A stretch of 64,000 bases of DNA from Darksidea phi (Eukaryota; Ascomycota; Dothideomycetes; Pleosporales; Lentitheciaceae): NCBI GenBank assembly GCA_030770425.1, contig JASJFT010000063.1:62001-126000 (forward strand). The letters are read 5' to 3'. The notes beneath the pieces were generated by a model, which was given only the letters and a program-made list of their open reading frames with translations, was not told the origin of the DNA and searched no databases. Both the position numbers and the translations under genes were made by a program. Positions 36,249-47,000 of this stretch are shown here, piece after piece; position 1 is the first letter of the stretch; each line of letters opens with the position of its first letter.

Positions 36249-37382
36249 TCAACTCATCAAGCCATGAACTTGTTCACTACTCAAATTTCCCTGCCTCGCT
36301 TTCGGCCTCCTCGCCGTACCACTCGCGGCAGCAGCAGCCTTCTTCCCACCGCTAGCTGTACTCGCCGTTTTCCCCGTGGAAACTTTCTGATTCTCAATAG
36401 CAGCTTCGGCCTCAATATTCTTCACTGCCCTTGAGATAGCGACACTGTACCCCCCAAACCATTCGCCCCAACTTTTACCGCCTTCCTCTTTAGATGCTTC
36501 CATAGTGCTAGTACGAGCCACCTGAGCGGCACGACGCTGTTCGAGGAACGACTTTGCAACGTTCTGGGCGGCAGAGACACCATTTTGAATGGTCTTGACA
36601 TCATTCATGCTGACGCTGGACGGGAGTGGGATGCGGTAGCTGCCCGAGAGTGTCACCTGTCTGTCTACAGTACCCTCGCAGGTACCACCTATATCGTCCC
36701 GGGGTATGTCCTCCACGCACTCCGTATCCCCAGATGTTGACCTCTTCGTGCGAGGTCGGGTACGAGGACGGAAAGATTCGAGGTCGCGGCGAGCGACTTC
36801 TAATTCATTTTCAAGCCTTACAAGCTCCTCGTCTGCTTCTTCTTCATCCTCGGCACGGACGGGTTCGGCGGTTGTGGAGAGAGTGGGGATTTGAGTTGAT
36901 GATGAGCCCTTTCGTCCTTTACCACGGCGGCGTGGTGAGCGACCCCCTCGTGATTCTGCACCTAGATAGAGTTCTTCGACCTTCGCCTCTAGCCCTCGGA
37001 CGCGAGACTTCAAAGCTTCAAGCTCCGCTGTTGAAGCTTGTGATGGAGCTGCATCAGCCGTAGCATTGGATGTAGAAGTAGCAGTAGTTGCCTGTCCAGC
37101 CGCAGGCTCCCTGTTCAACTTTCTCGGTTTTCTTCGCGGACGGTTCGGTCCGGTCGATGGTGCGGCACCTTGGTCTTTCGCTAGCGACGAAGTCGTGGTA
37201 GATTTTGCTGCTGCTGGCGTACTCTTTGCTTTAGCATCCTGCTCTTTTTCCAAAATTATACCTCCTGCCGACCCCGCTCTCCCGGCAGCACTCTGCTCAG
37301 ACGGTATAGCAGCTTTCCTTGATCTTGCCTGTTTCGCCTGTGACGTAGTGGCCGGTCCTGAAGACTGGGGTTTCGATGCCAT
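36249..37382 (-). CDS. Hypothetical coiled-coil protein (377 aa), single exon
   Basis: I do not recognise a named family. The N-terminal third is Ala/Ser/Lys-rich and probably disordered (residues 1-115). A coiled coil at about 118-145 (TAELEALKSRVRGLEAKVEE) is followed by a basic patch (SPRRRGKGRKG) and an acidic helix (DEELVRLENELEVARRDLES). A conserved-looking block lies at about 245-330: GSYRIPLPSSVSMNDVKTIQ, FLEQRRAAQ, SWGEWFGGYSVAISRAV. The tail is basic and Ala-rich. No signal peptide is seen; the amphipathic SWGEWFGGY region might contact membranes. The start at 37382 (MASKPQ) is preferred over one 17 codons upstream because it fits the composition of the following region. Confidence 0.72.
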   Translation of the reverse strand: MASKPQSSGPATTSQAKQARSRKAAIPSEQSAAGRAGSAGGIILEKEQDAKAKSTPAAAKSTTTSSLAKDQGAAPSTGPNRPRRKPRKLNREPAAGQATTATSTSNATADAAPSQASTAELEALKSRVRGLEAKVEELYLGAESRGGRSPRRRGKGRKGSSSTQIPTLSTTAEPVRAEDEEEADEELVRLENELEVARRDLESFRPRTRPRTKRSTSGDTECVEDIPRDDIGGTCEGTVDRQVTLSGSYRIPLPSSVSMNDVKTIQNGVSAAQNVAKSFLEQRRAAQVARTSTMEASKEEGGKSWGEWFGGYSVAISRAVKNIEAEAAIENQKVSTGKTASTASGGKKAAAAASGTARRPKARQGNLSSEQVHGLMS

Positions 37383-38421
37383 TGAATGCACACAATCGCG
37401 GGCAACTATATGATGAGATTCAAAACACAGCAACGGAAAACGGAAAGTGAAACGACGTCAGTTCTGTGTTCAGTTGAAGCAAGATATCAAAGTTGGACGG
37501 AAGCTGGGCATGATTGACGTATGAGGGGCGAATGACAGGGCCCTTGAGCTAGGCCGCGATGGGTTACGATCGGCATGTAGCGTCGATCATCAACATCTAG
37601 GCTCTGCGTGCCCTCCCGCTTCTTCACTGCATTCAGCAATCAAGCAAGCGGTTTATGCATGTAACACTCATCTTCAGAATGCAGACAGGTCAAATATCGC
37701 TCCCTAACCATCTCAACCACAAACAGACACGTCGTACGCAGGTATCTACACTGGAGACGAGGTGGAGTAGACAACCTATTCGACAATATACCCTAGCCCT
37801 AAATACATGCCCGAGCAAATCCTCTATTTCAGTAAGAAGCGAATACATTCACCAACTCTTTTCTTCAAAAACAGATCCCGTCGCGCCCAGCACACAAGTG
37901 TCAACAAAAGTACTGACAGACATGTTTAGACCATCGACCCCGACGCCTACGCGAAGTAAGGAGGAGAGAGGTACACGAATGAACAAAGGCCGTATTCTCA
38001 GATAGCAAGGGACTGAACAAAGCATAACTTTTGATGAGAAGGAGAGGGAGAAACAAGTACGTAGGGCCATGCTCGGGCAGGTTGAAGTGGAGATGGGGAA
38101 GGGAGGGGGTCATTAAATGTGTATCGTTCGAACCGAACCAGCCATGGCGTATGTGGAGAGTCAACCATTCTAACCAAGCGGAAAGGTGCCTTGCGTACCT
38201 GAGCCAGGCAGGACTGGTCGGTTGAACATGCAGGAAACAAAACATGTGCTGGCATGCGACAATACTGAAAGACCGCCAAAAGGACATTGCTGCTCGAAAA
38301 TATGAACAGATATCGAAACCCCGATACAAAAGATATCCGTTCGGGCCTCTATGTGCGAGACGTTGAGAGCCTCTCGAAATGCGCGTCGAACTGTAGAGGT
38401 ATGTAGTTGGTCCCTGAGCAT
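37383..38421. other. Intergenic stretch
   Basis: About 1 kb between two minus-strand genes: the promoter of the coiled-coil gene and the 3' region of eIF4B. Small frames here are not supported. Confidence 0.5.
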
Positions 38422-40408
38422 CTAGGAAGCGATAGCCCTCTGCGGCCCAGGAGGTCCGCCACCACGACGGTTACCTTTGGGGTTCTTGACAGGCTTAGTG
38501 ACAGTACTCCAGCCATCGTCCGCTAGCCCCTCAGTCGTGGTCTCTGCTGGCGTTGCGGGTGTATTGGACTTTCGTCTCCATGCTCCTTCAGATTTAGGAG
38601 CGTCGCGTACAACCTCCTTCGGTTTCACAGCCTTGTCGTCGACAATGTCTCCGTTCGCAGGCGCATCAGGAGCATCCTCTTGAGTAGCCTCGCCCTCCTC
38701 TCCCACACGGCGTAGGATCTCGAAGGTCGCACGTGGCTTCTCTTCTGCTCCATCTTCCACGGTCGGGGTTGCTGGCGCCGACTCTTTCCTCTCGGCGGCT
38801 TCCTTTGCTCGCTTCTCTTCGCGTGCTTTGTCATCAGCTTCCTTCTTTTGGCGGAAGGCCAAAGTTCGCTTCTCCTCAATTTCCTTTTCGCGGGCTGCGG
38901 TGTCGATAGGTCGCGCAGCGCCGAATGGGTTTGACTTGGAGCTACTCTCAGAGGCGGGTGCAGGTCCGGTGTCTTCTGTGACGGTGCGCTTCGCGAGATT
39001 TAGTCTCGGGCGCGTAGCCGGAGCAGCAGGTTGGGGCGCGGGAGAAGAAGGGACGCTGGCATCAGGGGTGCCCGATGGGGACTTGGCTGCAGCATCGGGG
39101 CGCATCTTGGTCCGCCACTGGTTGTCGAGCTCTGGAGCCGTGGGCTGTCGGTCAGGCGGAGGACGTTCTTGGAATTCACGACGTGGTGGGCGTGATCCGT
39201 CGCTGGATCGACCCTCACCCCAGCCCGGAGACTGTCGTCGCTCACGCGGACCATCGTTGCTGCGCAGCCTGCCGCCTTCCCTCAGGGGCCCGGGGCCAGC
39301 GGTCGGAACAGGAGACAAAGGACCTTTCCGCTCCCAGTTGCCGAAATCGCGCTCCTTGCCATCACTCGCAAAGGGCGGGGGGCGTCTCCGCTCACCCCGC
39401 TCGCCTCCAACATCGGATGCAGCTTCGAACTGGCGATAGCCACCAGCGCCTCCACGATCCGACGCACGGCGTTGACCCGGGAGGTCAGGAAGGGGACCCT
39501 TTCGAGTCCAGTCGGACATGTCCTTGGTGCCCTCGGGACGGTCCTTGGCTGCGCGCCCATTAGCGTCACGTCCATATGACAGTAGACCCGTACTTACGTG
39601 GCTCGGCAACACTAACCCGGATATTTCTACCCTGGAACTGTGTGCCGGACAGGTCGAGCGCCTTTTTCAGACCCTCGAGTGAGCCGAACTCAACATATCC
39701 AAAGCCTTTCGGCTTTCTCTCCAGCTTATCTTCCACGATGCGCACATTTGTGACCTCGCAGTCGCCGAAGAAGTCGCTGATATCGCCTTCGGTTGCGTCG
39801 AAGGAGAGGTTACCCAAGTGGGCCGTATACGGGGGCTTCGAGGGGAGCGGAAGCTGCTCGCGAACCGCATATCCACGATCGGCTATTAGAGTTAGAGCAA
39901 GAATCAACGGTATTAGAGGTCATATACCAAATCCGCCGCGGTCTGAACCAAACCCCCCGCCAGCGGAGCTGAATGCGCGCCTCTCGCCTCCATAGCCGAC
40001 ACCGCCACCACCGCCGCCGCCTGCCAATCGTCAGTATATCAATGCTACGAATTTTAGGTGCGAGATCGCGGGGCAAATTACTTCCGCCTGTAGAATATCA
40101 GCATTCGGCCTCTAACGGCGTACAGGCGAAGAGAGACTCACCGCCAACAGGCGCATCTTCCATCTCGTCAGCCCATGATCCGAGTGCTACAACAGCGTCA
40201 GTCTACGTCGATGTCAAGCCAAATGGGTAGCGCATACACTGGTCGCCCAGAAAATCCCCCAGGGACATCTTCTGCTGTTTTTTGGGAGCTGGAAAGTACA
40301 CAATTAGCCATGATTCTCGAATCCTGCACTGCGCACAAAGCGGGGTAGTAAATCTCGCAGCCCGTCTGCCTGGCGTGCAGTCTCCACACGAAGGAATTGC
40401 GTACCCAT
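38422..40408 (-). CDS. TIF3: eIF4B, translation initiation factor 4B (about 515-535 aa)
   Basis: eIF4B stimulates the eIF4A helicase and mRNA recruitment in the cytosol. A six-exon model is supported: 40405-40408 (4 nt, ATGG), 40238-40288, 40142-40186, a Gly-rich exon ending at 39927, 39598-39882 and 38422-39548. Spliced, it starts MAPKKQQKMSLGDFLGDQSL and continues GSWADEMEDAPVGG, the fungal eIF4B opening. The RRM has RNP2 HLGNLS and RNP1 KGFGYVEF. Basic repeats follow (DWTRKGPLPDLPGQRR and NWERKGPLSPVP), then a K/E-rich helix. The tail is GNRRGGGPPGPQR. The Gly-rich exon is uncertain: a start at 40020 gives a perfect GGGGVGYGGERRAFSSAG run, but a G-tract near 39960 then shifts the frame by one. 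Starting it at 39980 or 39968 keeps frame but loses that run. A 6-nt micro-exon at 40082-40087 is also possible. Confidence 0.88.
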
Positions 40409-40691
40409 GATTGCGGGATGCAGTCAACGCGCCGTCGTAAACTGCGCGCTGGCTGAATGTGTGCTGAGAGCGATTCCTGCCCTCAGAGATTGCTGTGAGT
40501 AACGTGTTCGTTTGTGCAAGCGTGGTGGTTGAGCCTTGGAGGAAAAACCGCATGAAGTGCATTAGGCTTGGCGCTTATATAATGGATATTTAGTCGATGT
40601 GCGACTCGTCCTCAGGCTCCACGCATATACTACAACTCCGCGGCTTCACAGCTCTATCACTCTTGACTTTCGTATATCTCATGAATTAACG

Positions 40692-41691
40692 ATGGCCACA
40701 CGGCCTGATCCAGACCTGGTCACACATCCCCTCCATGTGGCAAGACAAGCCGCGCTGTTTGGGATCGGCTCCGGTGAGTACAGCGCTTCCTTCAATTGTC
40801 AAAGTTCTCCGGGTGTCTATCATTTGTTGTGGATCAGTATCCATTATTTGATTTTTCCGAGGTGTATCGGTCCATTTTAAGAGGAAAAGTGTTGGGATTC
40901 CAACGTTCAACCCGCCAAGAGATATCACGTGGCACCTGCCTGAACCGCTGCTCATGTGCACTCGTAGCTAGAGCTGTCAATTTTCTCAAGACTGATATCA
41001 AGTCTATCAAAATGCTCTGATGAAGTACTCCGAATCCATTTGCTAACTGCTCCAAGCCTTCCCCGGTCTCGTAATCGGCGCAACCTACGGCACCCTCCGC
41101 ACCCAAACCCCAGTCCTCTTCTCCCTCGCCTCCGGTGCACAATGTTTTGTAATCGGCACCACCTTCTGGACAATTCGCAGCACCATCCTCTCCCACGTGC
41201 AGCTCCAAAACTGGTACCACACAACCAGAGGCTTACCCCTCCTCCCTCTTCCCCGGGATCCAACCCCTAGCGACCGCATCCGTGCTTCCACCATATCCGG
41301 TGCTCTTACCGGATTTACGTTAGGATTTGTGCTTCGAGGCCCACGGAATGTGATTCCAGGGACGATCATGTTTTCGCTGTTTGGTTGGGGTGGACAGCGG
41401 GCGTATCATTTCCTTGACGAGCGGAATTCGGAGGCGGTCAGGAAGGAGCGGGAATTGAAAATGGAAGGGAAAGGGGAACCGAAGCCCTCGCTTATGGAAA
41501 GAATGGCGAAGAGCAAGTGGAGCCCGGTGAGCGTTTTGACTGATGAAGAGTACGACAAAATAATGGGAGAGAAGCTGCTAAGAGTAGAAGCGGATATTGC
41601 GCTTATTGATGACAGAATCGAGGGGTTGAGGAAACAGCAGATGGAGATAGATGCGCAGAAAGAGAAAGAGCATGTTCGGGAAAAGAAGTGA
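40692..41691 (+). CDS. Tim17/Tim22-like small membrane protein (238 aa)
   Basis: There are two exons, 40692-40773 and 41057-41691, around a long 283-nt intron (GTGAGT...CTAACTGCTCCAAG). The spliced frame begins MATRPDPDLVTHPLHVARQA. Four Gly-rich hydrophobic stretches follow: AFPGLVIGATYGTLRT, LFSLASGAQCFVIGTTFWTI, ISGALTGFTLGFVLRG and IPGTIMFSLFGWGGQ. The spacing of small residues resembles the Tim17/22/23 fold of mitochondrial inner-membrane proteins. The C-terminal third is a charged coiled coil (EADIALIDDRIEGLRKQQME). Fungal proteins of this type are conserved but poorly characterised; mitochondrial location is inference. It is divergent from eIF4B with starts 284 bp apart. Confidence 0.72.
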
Positions 41692-41963
41692 GGAGGTCCT
41701 AGGGGTTTTCGACGACATGTCGAATCACACTCTTGCCTATGCGTTTTTAGATACGAGTGTATTAGTACATGTGGATTTACGTTAATAGCGTACTATATGA
41801 GTTGCCAACCTTCCAATACGACATGTTTCAACCACGACGCTGGAATGAACTGCACCGTAATTGGACTTTTCTAGCGTATGCGTCGGCTAGTTCAATATAT
41901 GGAATTTGCCTAGCGTTTTTCAGTTTCTTCCGCAGCGCCACAACTTTGCTAATGGATTCTCAA
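41692..41963. other. Short convergent gap
   Basis: A gap of about 270 bp between converging genes. Nothing notable is seen. Confidence 0.5.
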
Positions 41964-42284
41964 CTATCTGCCGACTTGCTGCTTTCGCGGGCTGTAAAGA
42001 TCTGAAGATATTTCGGCAGCTAACAAGGAATGGCAGGTGATCGTGAGGCGGAACTCTACGTTCGAAAACTTGTTCATGGACCACGGGAACCAGTCGATTT
42101 CCACTAACCTTCCATCTATGGAGACTTGGAGGAACAGCACCTTGGAACAATGTACTTTTTCTAGTAGCCCATTACGTAGCCTCTCTAATTTGTCCATATC
42201 TTCCTCACTCTTAGGATCATTAGAGAAGAAAACGCTCACAGGATTTCCGCGCACAGGAATCAGGATTTGACCTGACGTGCTCAA
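41964..42284 (-). CDS. Small orphan ORF (106 aa)
   Basis: I do not recognise this protein. It reads as a well-mixed globular sequence (QILIPVRGNPVSVFFSNDPK, then LVEIDWFPWSMNKF) with no low complexity. It has no signal or membrane segment and is preceded by another minus-strand orphan ORF. It could be a small lineage-specific gene or the end of a larger decayed gene that includes the protease relic upstream. Confidence 0.4.
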   Translation of the reverse strand: MSTSGQILIPVRGNPVSVFFSNDPKSEEDMDKLERLRNGLLEKVHCSKVLFLQVSIDGRLVEIDWFPWSMNKFSNVEFRLTITCHSLLAAEISSDLYSPRKQQVGR

Positions 42285-42354
42285 ACGGTGTTAGAAATTG
42301 ATTCGGTCTGTCAACATAGGCTTGTTGCGTCATCCGTTTCCCCCACACAGAAGA

Positions 42355-42966
42355 CTAAGCTTCGTACATTCGTTGGCAATCTTCAATCGTTGCTGTAATT
42401 TGGTTGACGGACGGCCCACGAGCCTTGAAGGCGCTAGTTCGTCGTAGCGTAAGGACACACTCGTATGCGAGATCAACATCTTCTGCACTCGAGAGAATGT
42501 GTCTGTCGTCGGAAAACAAGTGCCGGGTAATCAATGTAATATTTTCAGGGCGAGGGAAAACGAATCCTCCATGATCTCTTTCGACACTAGAGATGTCGGG
42601 GCGAAGGTTACTAGGATTGAACTTGTGAGCTGCCATAATAGTGCGAACCCAGCTAAGATGACTGAGGGATGTTCTCCGCTCTAATCGCTGTTGGATATCA
42701 GTGGACGTCAGAGGTACTGTTGATCCTGCCACGATGGCTCGTACAATATGGCGACGGAGAACTAGATTACTGGTAGACTTTGAATAGGCCTCCTCAAGGC
42801 CAATACAGTCTTCGCCAGTGTATATAACGACGAATATCGTCTTTGCCTTTGCATCCGCTGCTTGTTTCTGCACGTCTGATATGGTTGGGGAATCGAGTTC
42901 ATATTCAGAAGCCATATCACTTTGTGATGGCTCTCGTTGGAATACCCTCACGTATATCTCAGCCAT
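42355..42966 (-). CDS. Orphan ORF (203 aa) downstream of the Ulp1-like relic
   Basis: This is an uninterrupted 203-residue frame with balanced composition (TIFVVIYTGEDCIGLEEAYS, RRHIVRAIVAGSTVPLTSTD, LTLRRTSAFKARG). No family is recognised. It starts 47 bp after the last in-frame stop of the Ulp1-like relic on the same strand. It may be the C-terminal part of the same ancestral gene, or an independent small gene. The ATG at 42966 is the first in frame. Confidence 0.5.
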   Translation of the reverse strand: MAEIYVRVFQREPSQSDMASEYELDSPTISDVQKQAADAKAKTIFVVIYTGEDCIGLEEAYSKSTSNLVLRRHIVRAIVAGSTVPLTSTDIQQRLERRTSLSHLSWVRTIMAAHKFNPSNLRPDISSVERDHGGFVFPRPENITLITRHLFSDDRHILSSAEDVDLAYECVLTLRRTSAFKARGPSVNQITATIEDCQRMYEA

Positions 42967-43013
42967 GAAAGAAAGACGAAGTTACAGTCCAGCAATTACA
43001 GCGTCTCCTTAGA

Positions 43014-43499
43014 CTAGATCTTCGCCGGCATGACCGGCTTGATCCATCGTATGGCAGCTGTAGCAAATATGCCACAATCATCGTTCTGCTGACGGAACTA
43101 GTTCGGATATGATACAGTAGCTTCGGACCAACCCGCGGCGAAGCCCCGGACAGACAGTCCTAGGTACTTTAGAATATGCGGAAGAAGGCTGTTATAGTCT
43201 TGCTCGAGTGTACATTGCTCATCCATGATCCGTGGTGTACTGTCATAGATCTGTACTTGTCGCGGCTCGCCTGGAAAGACCATCGTGACAACCGTGACCC
43301 AATGCATATCTGTTGGGTTCCGTGCCCAAGTAACCCCGTAAGCATCTTGTTTGAGCGCCGTCCACAGCCTGAGGAAGACTCATCCATGTGTCTGCTGATA
43401 GGCCGTTATCTCGAGAGTCTTTTCCGCGATTCGGCACTCCCATGGGAGGAGTATGACGTTTAGTTGATTGTGCTCAGATACGCTGTGTAGCATCGTGAT
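43014..43499 (-). pseudogene. Ulp1/C48-type cysteine protease relic
   Basis: One minus-strand frame carries all four catalytic elements of a Ulp1-like (C48, SUMO-protease fold) domain. They are His in DMHWVTVVTMVF, Asp in QVQIYDSTPRIM, and the oxyanion Gln plus Cys in FRQQNDDCGIFATAAIRW. The frame is broken by a TGA (43380-43382) before the His motif and a TAG (43098-43100) just before the Gln/Cys motif. A likely frameshift lies at its 5' side. Members of this fold cleave SUMO or ubiquitin-like tails, and in fungi also occur in expanded, mobile-element-associated families. No transposase is visible here. The copy cannot make a working enzyme as read, unless unseen introns remove both stops. 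Confidence 0.7.
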
Positions 43500-44038
43500 A
43501 GATCACATTTCCCGTAGGTATATACTCCAAGTGGGCATGCAGTCCCTCCCCCCTAATCGCGTGGCAATCTGGGCCCTAATTAGGGCCCTGCCGGGCTCCC
43601 TTAACCGTACATCTTCTTTTCACTAACCCTCCGCGAGCATGGTCTCCCGCGGTCCTCATAAAAGTACGTTCTAGCCACTAAACGTCTATGAAAGCAACAA
43701 TGTCCTCCATACCATGGGCCGAAATCTACACGAGCATCCTGTGGTGTTCAGTTCCTTTCGAGCTTCAGAAAGTCCGTCGAGATTCCATAGGCGGGAGCGG
43801 AGCTAAGCGGGCGAGAAGCGAAAGCGCAGGGAGGGTAGCGCGGCACAAAGGGCGGGGTTAGACTTCCAGCAGCCTGTGGGAGTTTTTAAAGAAGGGAAGC
43901 TGTTTTTGAGGAAGGGGTAGTTTAGATGTGCTAGCTCAAGCATTCTGTGCTTAGAATAGTATGTCAATTCCAACAATGCTCGCATGACATTTGTAATACA
44001 CAAACGCCTATTTGCCTATGTAAATGCTGTCATACATA
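43500..44038. other. Intergenic stretch with a perfect palindrome
   Basis: This stretch of about 540 bp separates the protease relic from the 3' end of RRP5. It contains the 18-bp palindrome at 43571-43588. No gene is supported. Confidence 0.5.
43571..43588. repeat. Perfect 18-bp palindrome
   Basis: GGGCCCTAATTAGGGCCC equals its reverse complement. It could form a cruciform, serve as a dimer-binding site, or mark an old insertion junction. Confidence 0.8.
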
Positions 44039-47000
44039 CTATTCGTCACCCCCTTTCGTGTCTCTCCTCTCCTTCCACTCCGCCTCCGCCTTCACAACAT
44101 TTCTAACGCCATCCCCATTCTCTACACTCTCCTCCCACTCCCTCCACCTCCTAAAGACAGTTTCCGCCCTCCTCTTCTTCATTCCTACCTTACTCATTCT
44201 CTCAAACAAGCCCCTCACGTTGTCTTCCCCACCATGTCCCATTTCCAAACTTACATACACATCCCAAATGTCCCACTTCTTGGGCCAAGTACTGACTAGG
44301 CCCTCGAAAATAGTACGGCCACGTTCTGGATCGCCGTTGGGTAATTTGAACTCGAGGGAAGCGAACTTTTGGGTAAGGTAGCGATGTTGAGATGAGGGAA
44401 CAGATTGGGTGGCACGGGGGAGGAGGGCGCGGGCGCGGGTTGGTGAGGGCGGAGAGAGGGTGGCCATAAGGAAGCTAGCATAGGAAAGCCAGAGAGCTGG
44501 GTCCGGTGTGAAGGTTTTGTTCTTCGTCATGGACTGATAAAGAGTATCTGCCTTCTGGGGAAGAGTTAGCATATGCACAGTACAATTATAATGACCGAGA
44601 GGGACTTACGTCGAGATTTCCGGATGAGACGTAGATCTTTATCATCCGCTCGTGCATTTCCCGCGCGTCGTTGTTCTGGCACGCTTCCTTGAGCGTCTCC
44701 TCCACGAGGTCAGTGCTGCCGAAGTCATTTTCAAGATGTAGAAGCGCGGTCCAGACATCAAGCCTCTCTTTCTCCTCGCGCGGATTAATAGTTGCCAGCG
44801 CGCGTCTTGCAATCTGCCGCGCCTTTTCGATTTCGCTAAGCTCACGCTGGAAGACCATGTAGCGGACCCAAAGCTCGGCGCTATTGGGCTGTCCGAGAAG
44901 AAGACGTTCATAGTCAGCGACAGACTGGGGACCATAGGCGTCAAGATCGCCTGTGCGATCCTCTTTGATCGTGGCCTTCTTGTGCTTCTTCTTTTTCCTA
45001 GACGCACCATCGTCTGAACCATCGTCTGAAGCGGTTTTGGGTTCGTCAAAATCGAGCGTAGCGCCAGTCCAATCGAAGCCAGAAGTGCTCAAGCCAGCGG
45101 GCGGCTTCTTTGGTAGCGTATCATCGTTCTCGTCATTGCTGAGATCCACTTCGTTCGTAGAGTTTGCGTCATCTTCCACGCTCTTGATGCTCCTCATATC
45201 CACATCCTGGTCTGAGTCGACCTCTTCATCTATGTATTCTTCCGGTTCTTGGATGGCCACATCCGAGGCATCCTCTATTTCTTCATTTTCCTCGCCCTTG
45301 ACGTACGAGTACTTCAAGCCAAAAGAGATCCTCCTCTTGCCCACGTCAATAGAGAGTACCTTGGCTTTAACGGCATCCCCCGCCTTATATAGTTCCTTGA
45401 CTTTCGCTTTTTCGACCGGCTTGTCTGCCATTTGTGAGATGTGACACATACCACTGACGTTCTCCGAATTGTCTACCACCAGAAAGACCCCATAATCTTC
45501 TACATGTCGGACTTTGGCAGTGAGTATCTGACCACGCTTGATGTCGCTGAAGCTGACCGGTTTAACATACTCTCCCTCAATGATCGACTTCTTCAAACTC
45601 ATTTGTGGGTTCTTCAGGTGTTGCTCATTTGCAATGATCTTTCCAGTGACTAGCTGGTCAACCTGAAATCCCGCCTTCCAATCCTTGATGTACGCATCAG
45701 AAAGATGAGTTACCCGGACCATCGCATCCACATGTGGACCAAGGCGAACATAAACCGCGTTGTCGGCAACTTTCTTGACAAAGCCGCGAACGACTTGCCC
45801 AACTTGTAGGCTCGATCTGTCTTTAACCTCAAGATCCTTGACAGGGAAAGAAGAACTGAGTACCCTGGACGGCCTCGCAGATAAGCTAAGCTTCTTGTTT
45901 GGAGCATCGATTTCAATGATGCAAACCCGTATGATCTCGCCTATCCTGAATTCAGACGGGTTGGCTTTATCATAGTCGTCGGCGAGTTGTTCGAGATAGA
46001 TAGGACCCGCTACATTCTCATTTATCTGCACAACAATGTGTGACTCATGAAGCTTCGTCACACGAGCAGGCAACACCAAACCCTCTTTTAGATCGTTGAG
46101 AGTGAGCGATCTAGTCGAAGGTGTAGACGCAGCAGTCAAGTCCAAACGGCCGGCGACCGCATCGATGGCCTTTACCCGCACCTTCAGGGCTGACCCCACA
46201 GGAAAATTCTCCTCTACATCACCAAGGAGAGAGAGATCGTCCGTCAAGTCGAAGAGGTCAACGCGGCCACGCACGTTGGCGGAAATGTTGACCCAGACAT
46301 GCCGCTTCTCAATGTTGTTGATAAAAGCTGTAAAGGAAGAATCCGACGTGATCTTGTCTAGAGTGAGCAGATCCGCTTCATTATTGATATCTTCCTTAGC
46401 CGAGAGTTCGAAAAGTTGATTCTTGCCTTGGCGATGACTGATTGGGAGGAAACGGAAGTTTCGTGCATCGTGCACACCGATGACCTTGACCTGTATAATG
46501 TCACCCGTATGGAACTGGCTCGCGGGCTTCTTCTTGTCCTTGATGTCATCCCAGCTGTCGAATAGTTCTGCAACGTGGATCCGGCCTCCTACGTTATCTG
46601 AAATCCTAACATTGACTTGGGTGCTCTTAGCAGAACGTACTCGTACGGATAGCGATGTACCAAATTCGAGGTCTGCGGTAGACTTTATCTTTTCGTCGAC
46701 AGGATTGACCATATCTTCCTCCGCGGCCGAAATCGGTTTCTTGGCCTTCGTAGTCGAGGCCTCGGCCTCCGGTCGCAATGAGAGCCAAAAGAGCCCCTTA
46801 CCAACATCGACATGCGTGACTCGCGCTGTGATCGATTGATCTTTGCGTAGACCAAAGTTAGGGGCTAGCGTCATCTCTTCGGTGAGTTGTGATTTAAAGA
46901 CAGCACCGCTGACACTACCACCAATCTCAACGAATACCTTGTCGGGAAGTATGCCGCGAACGAAACCATGCACGGTTTCGCCAGCCTTCACGTCCTCAAA

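Noticed and set aside
38828..39439. 203-codon plus-strand frame opposite eIF4B
   Set aside because: Antisense shadow of the Arg/Pro/Ser-rich eIF4B exon.
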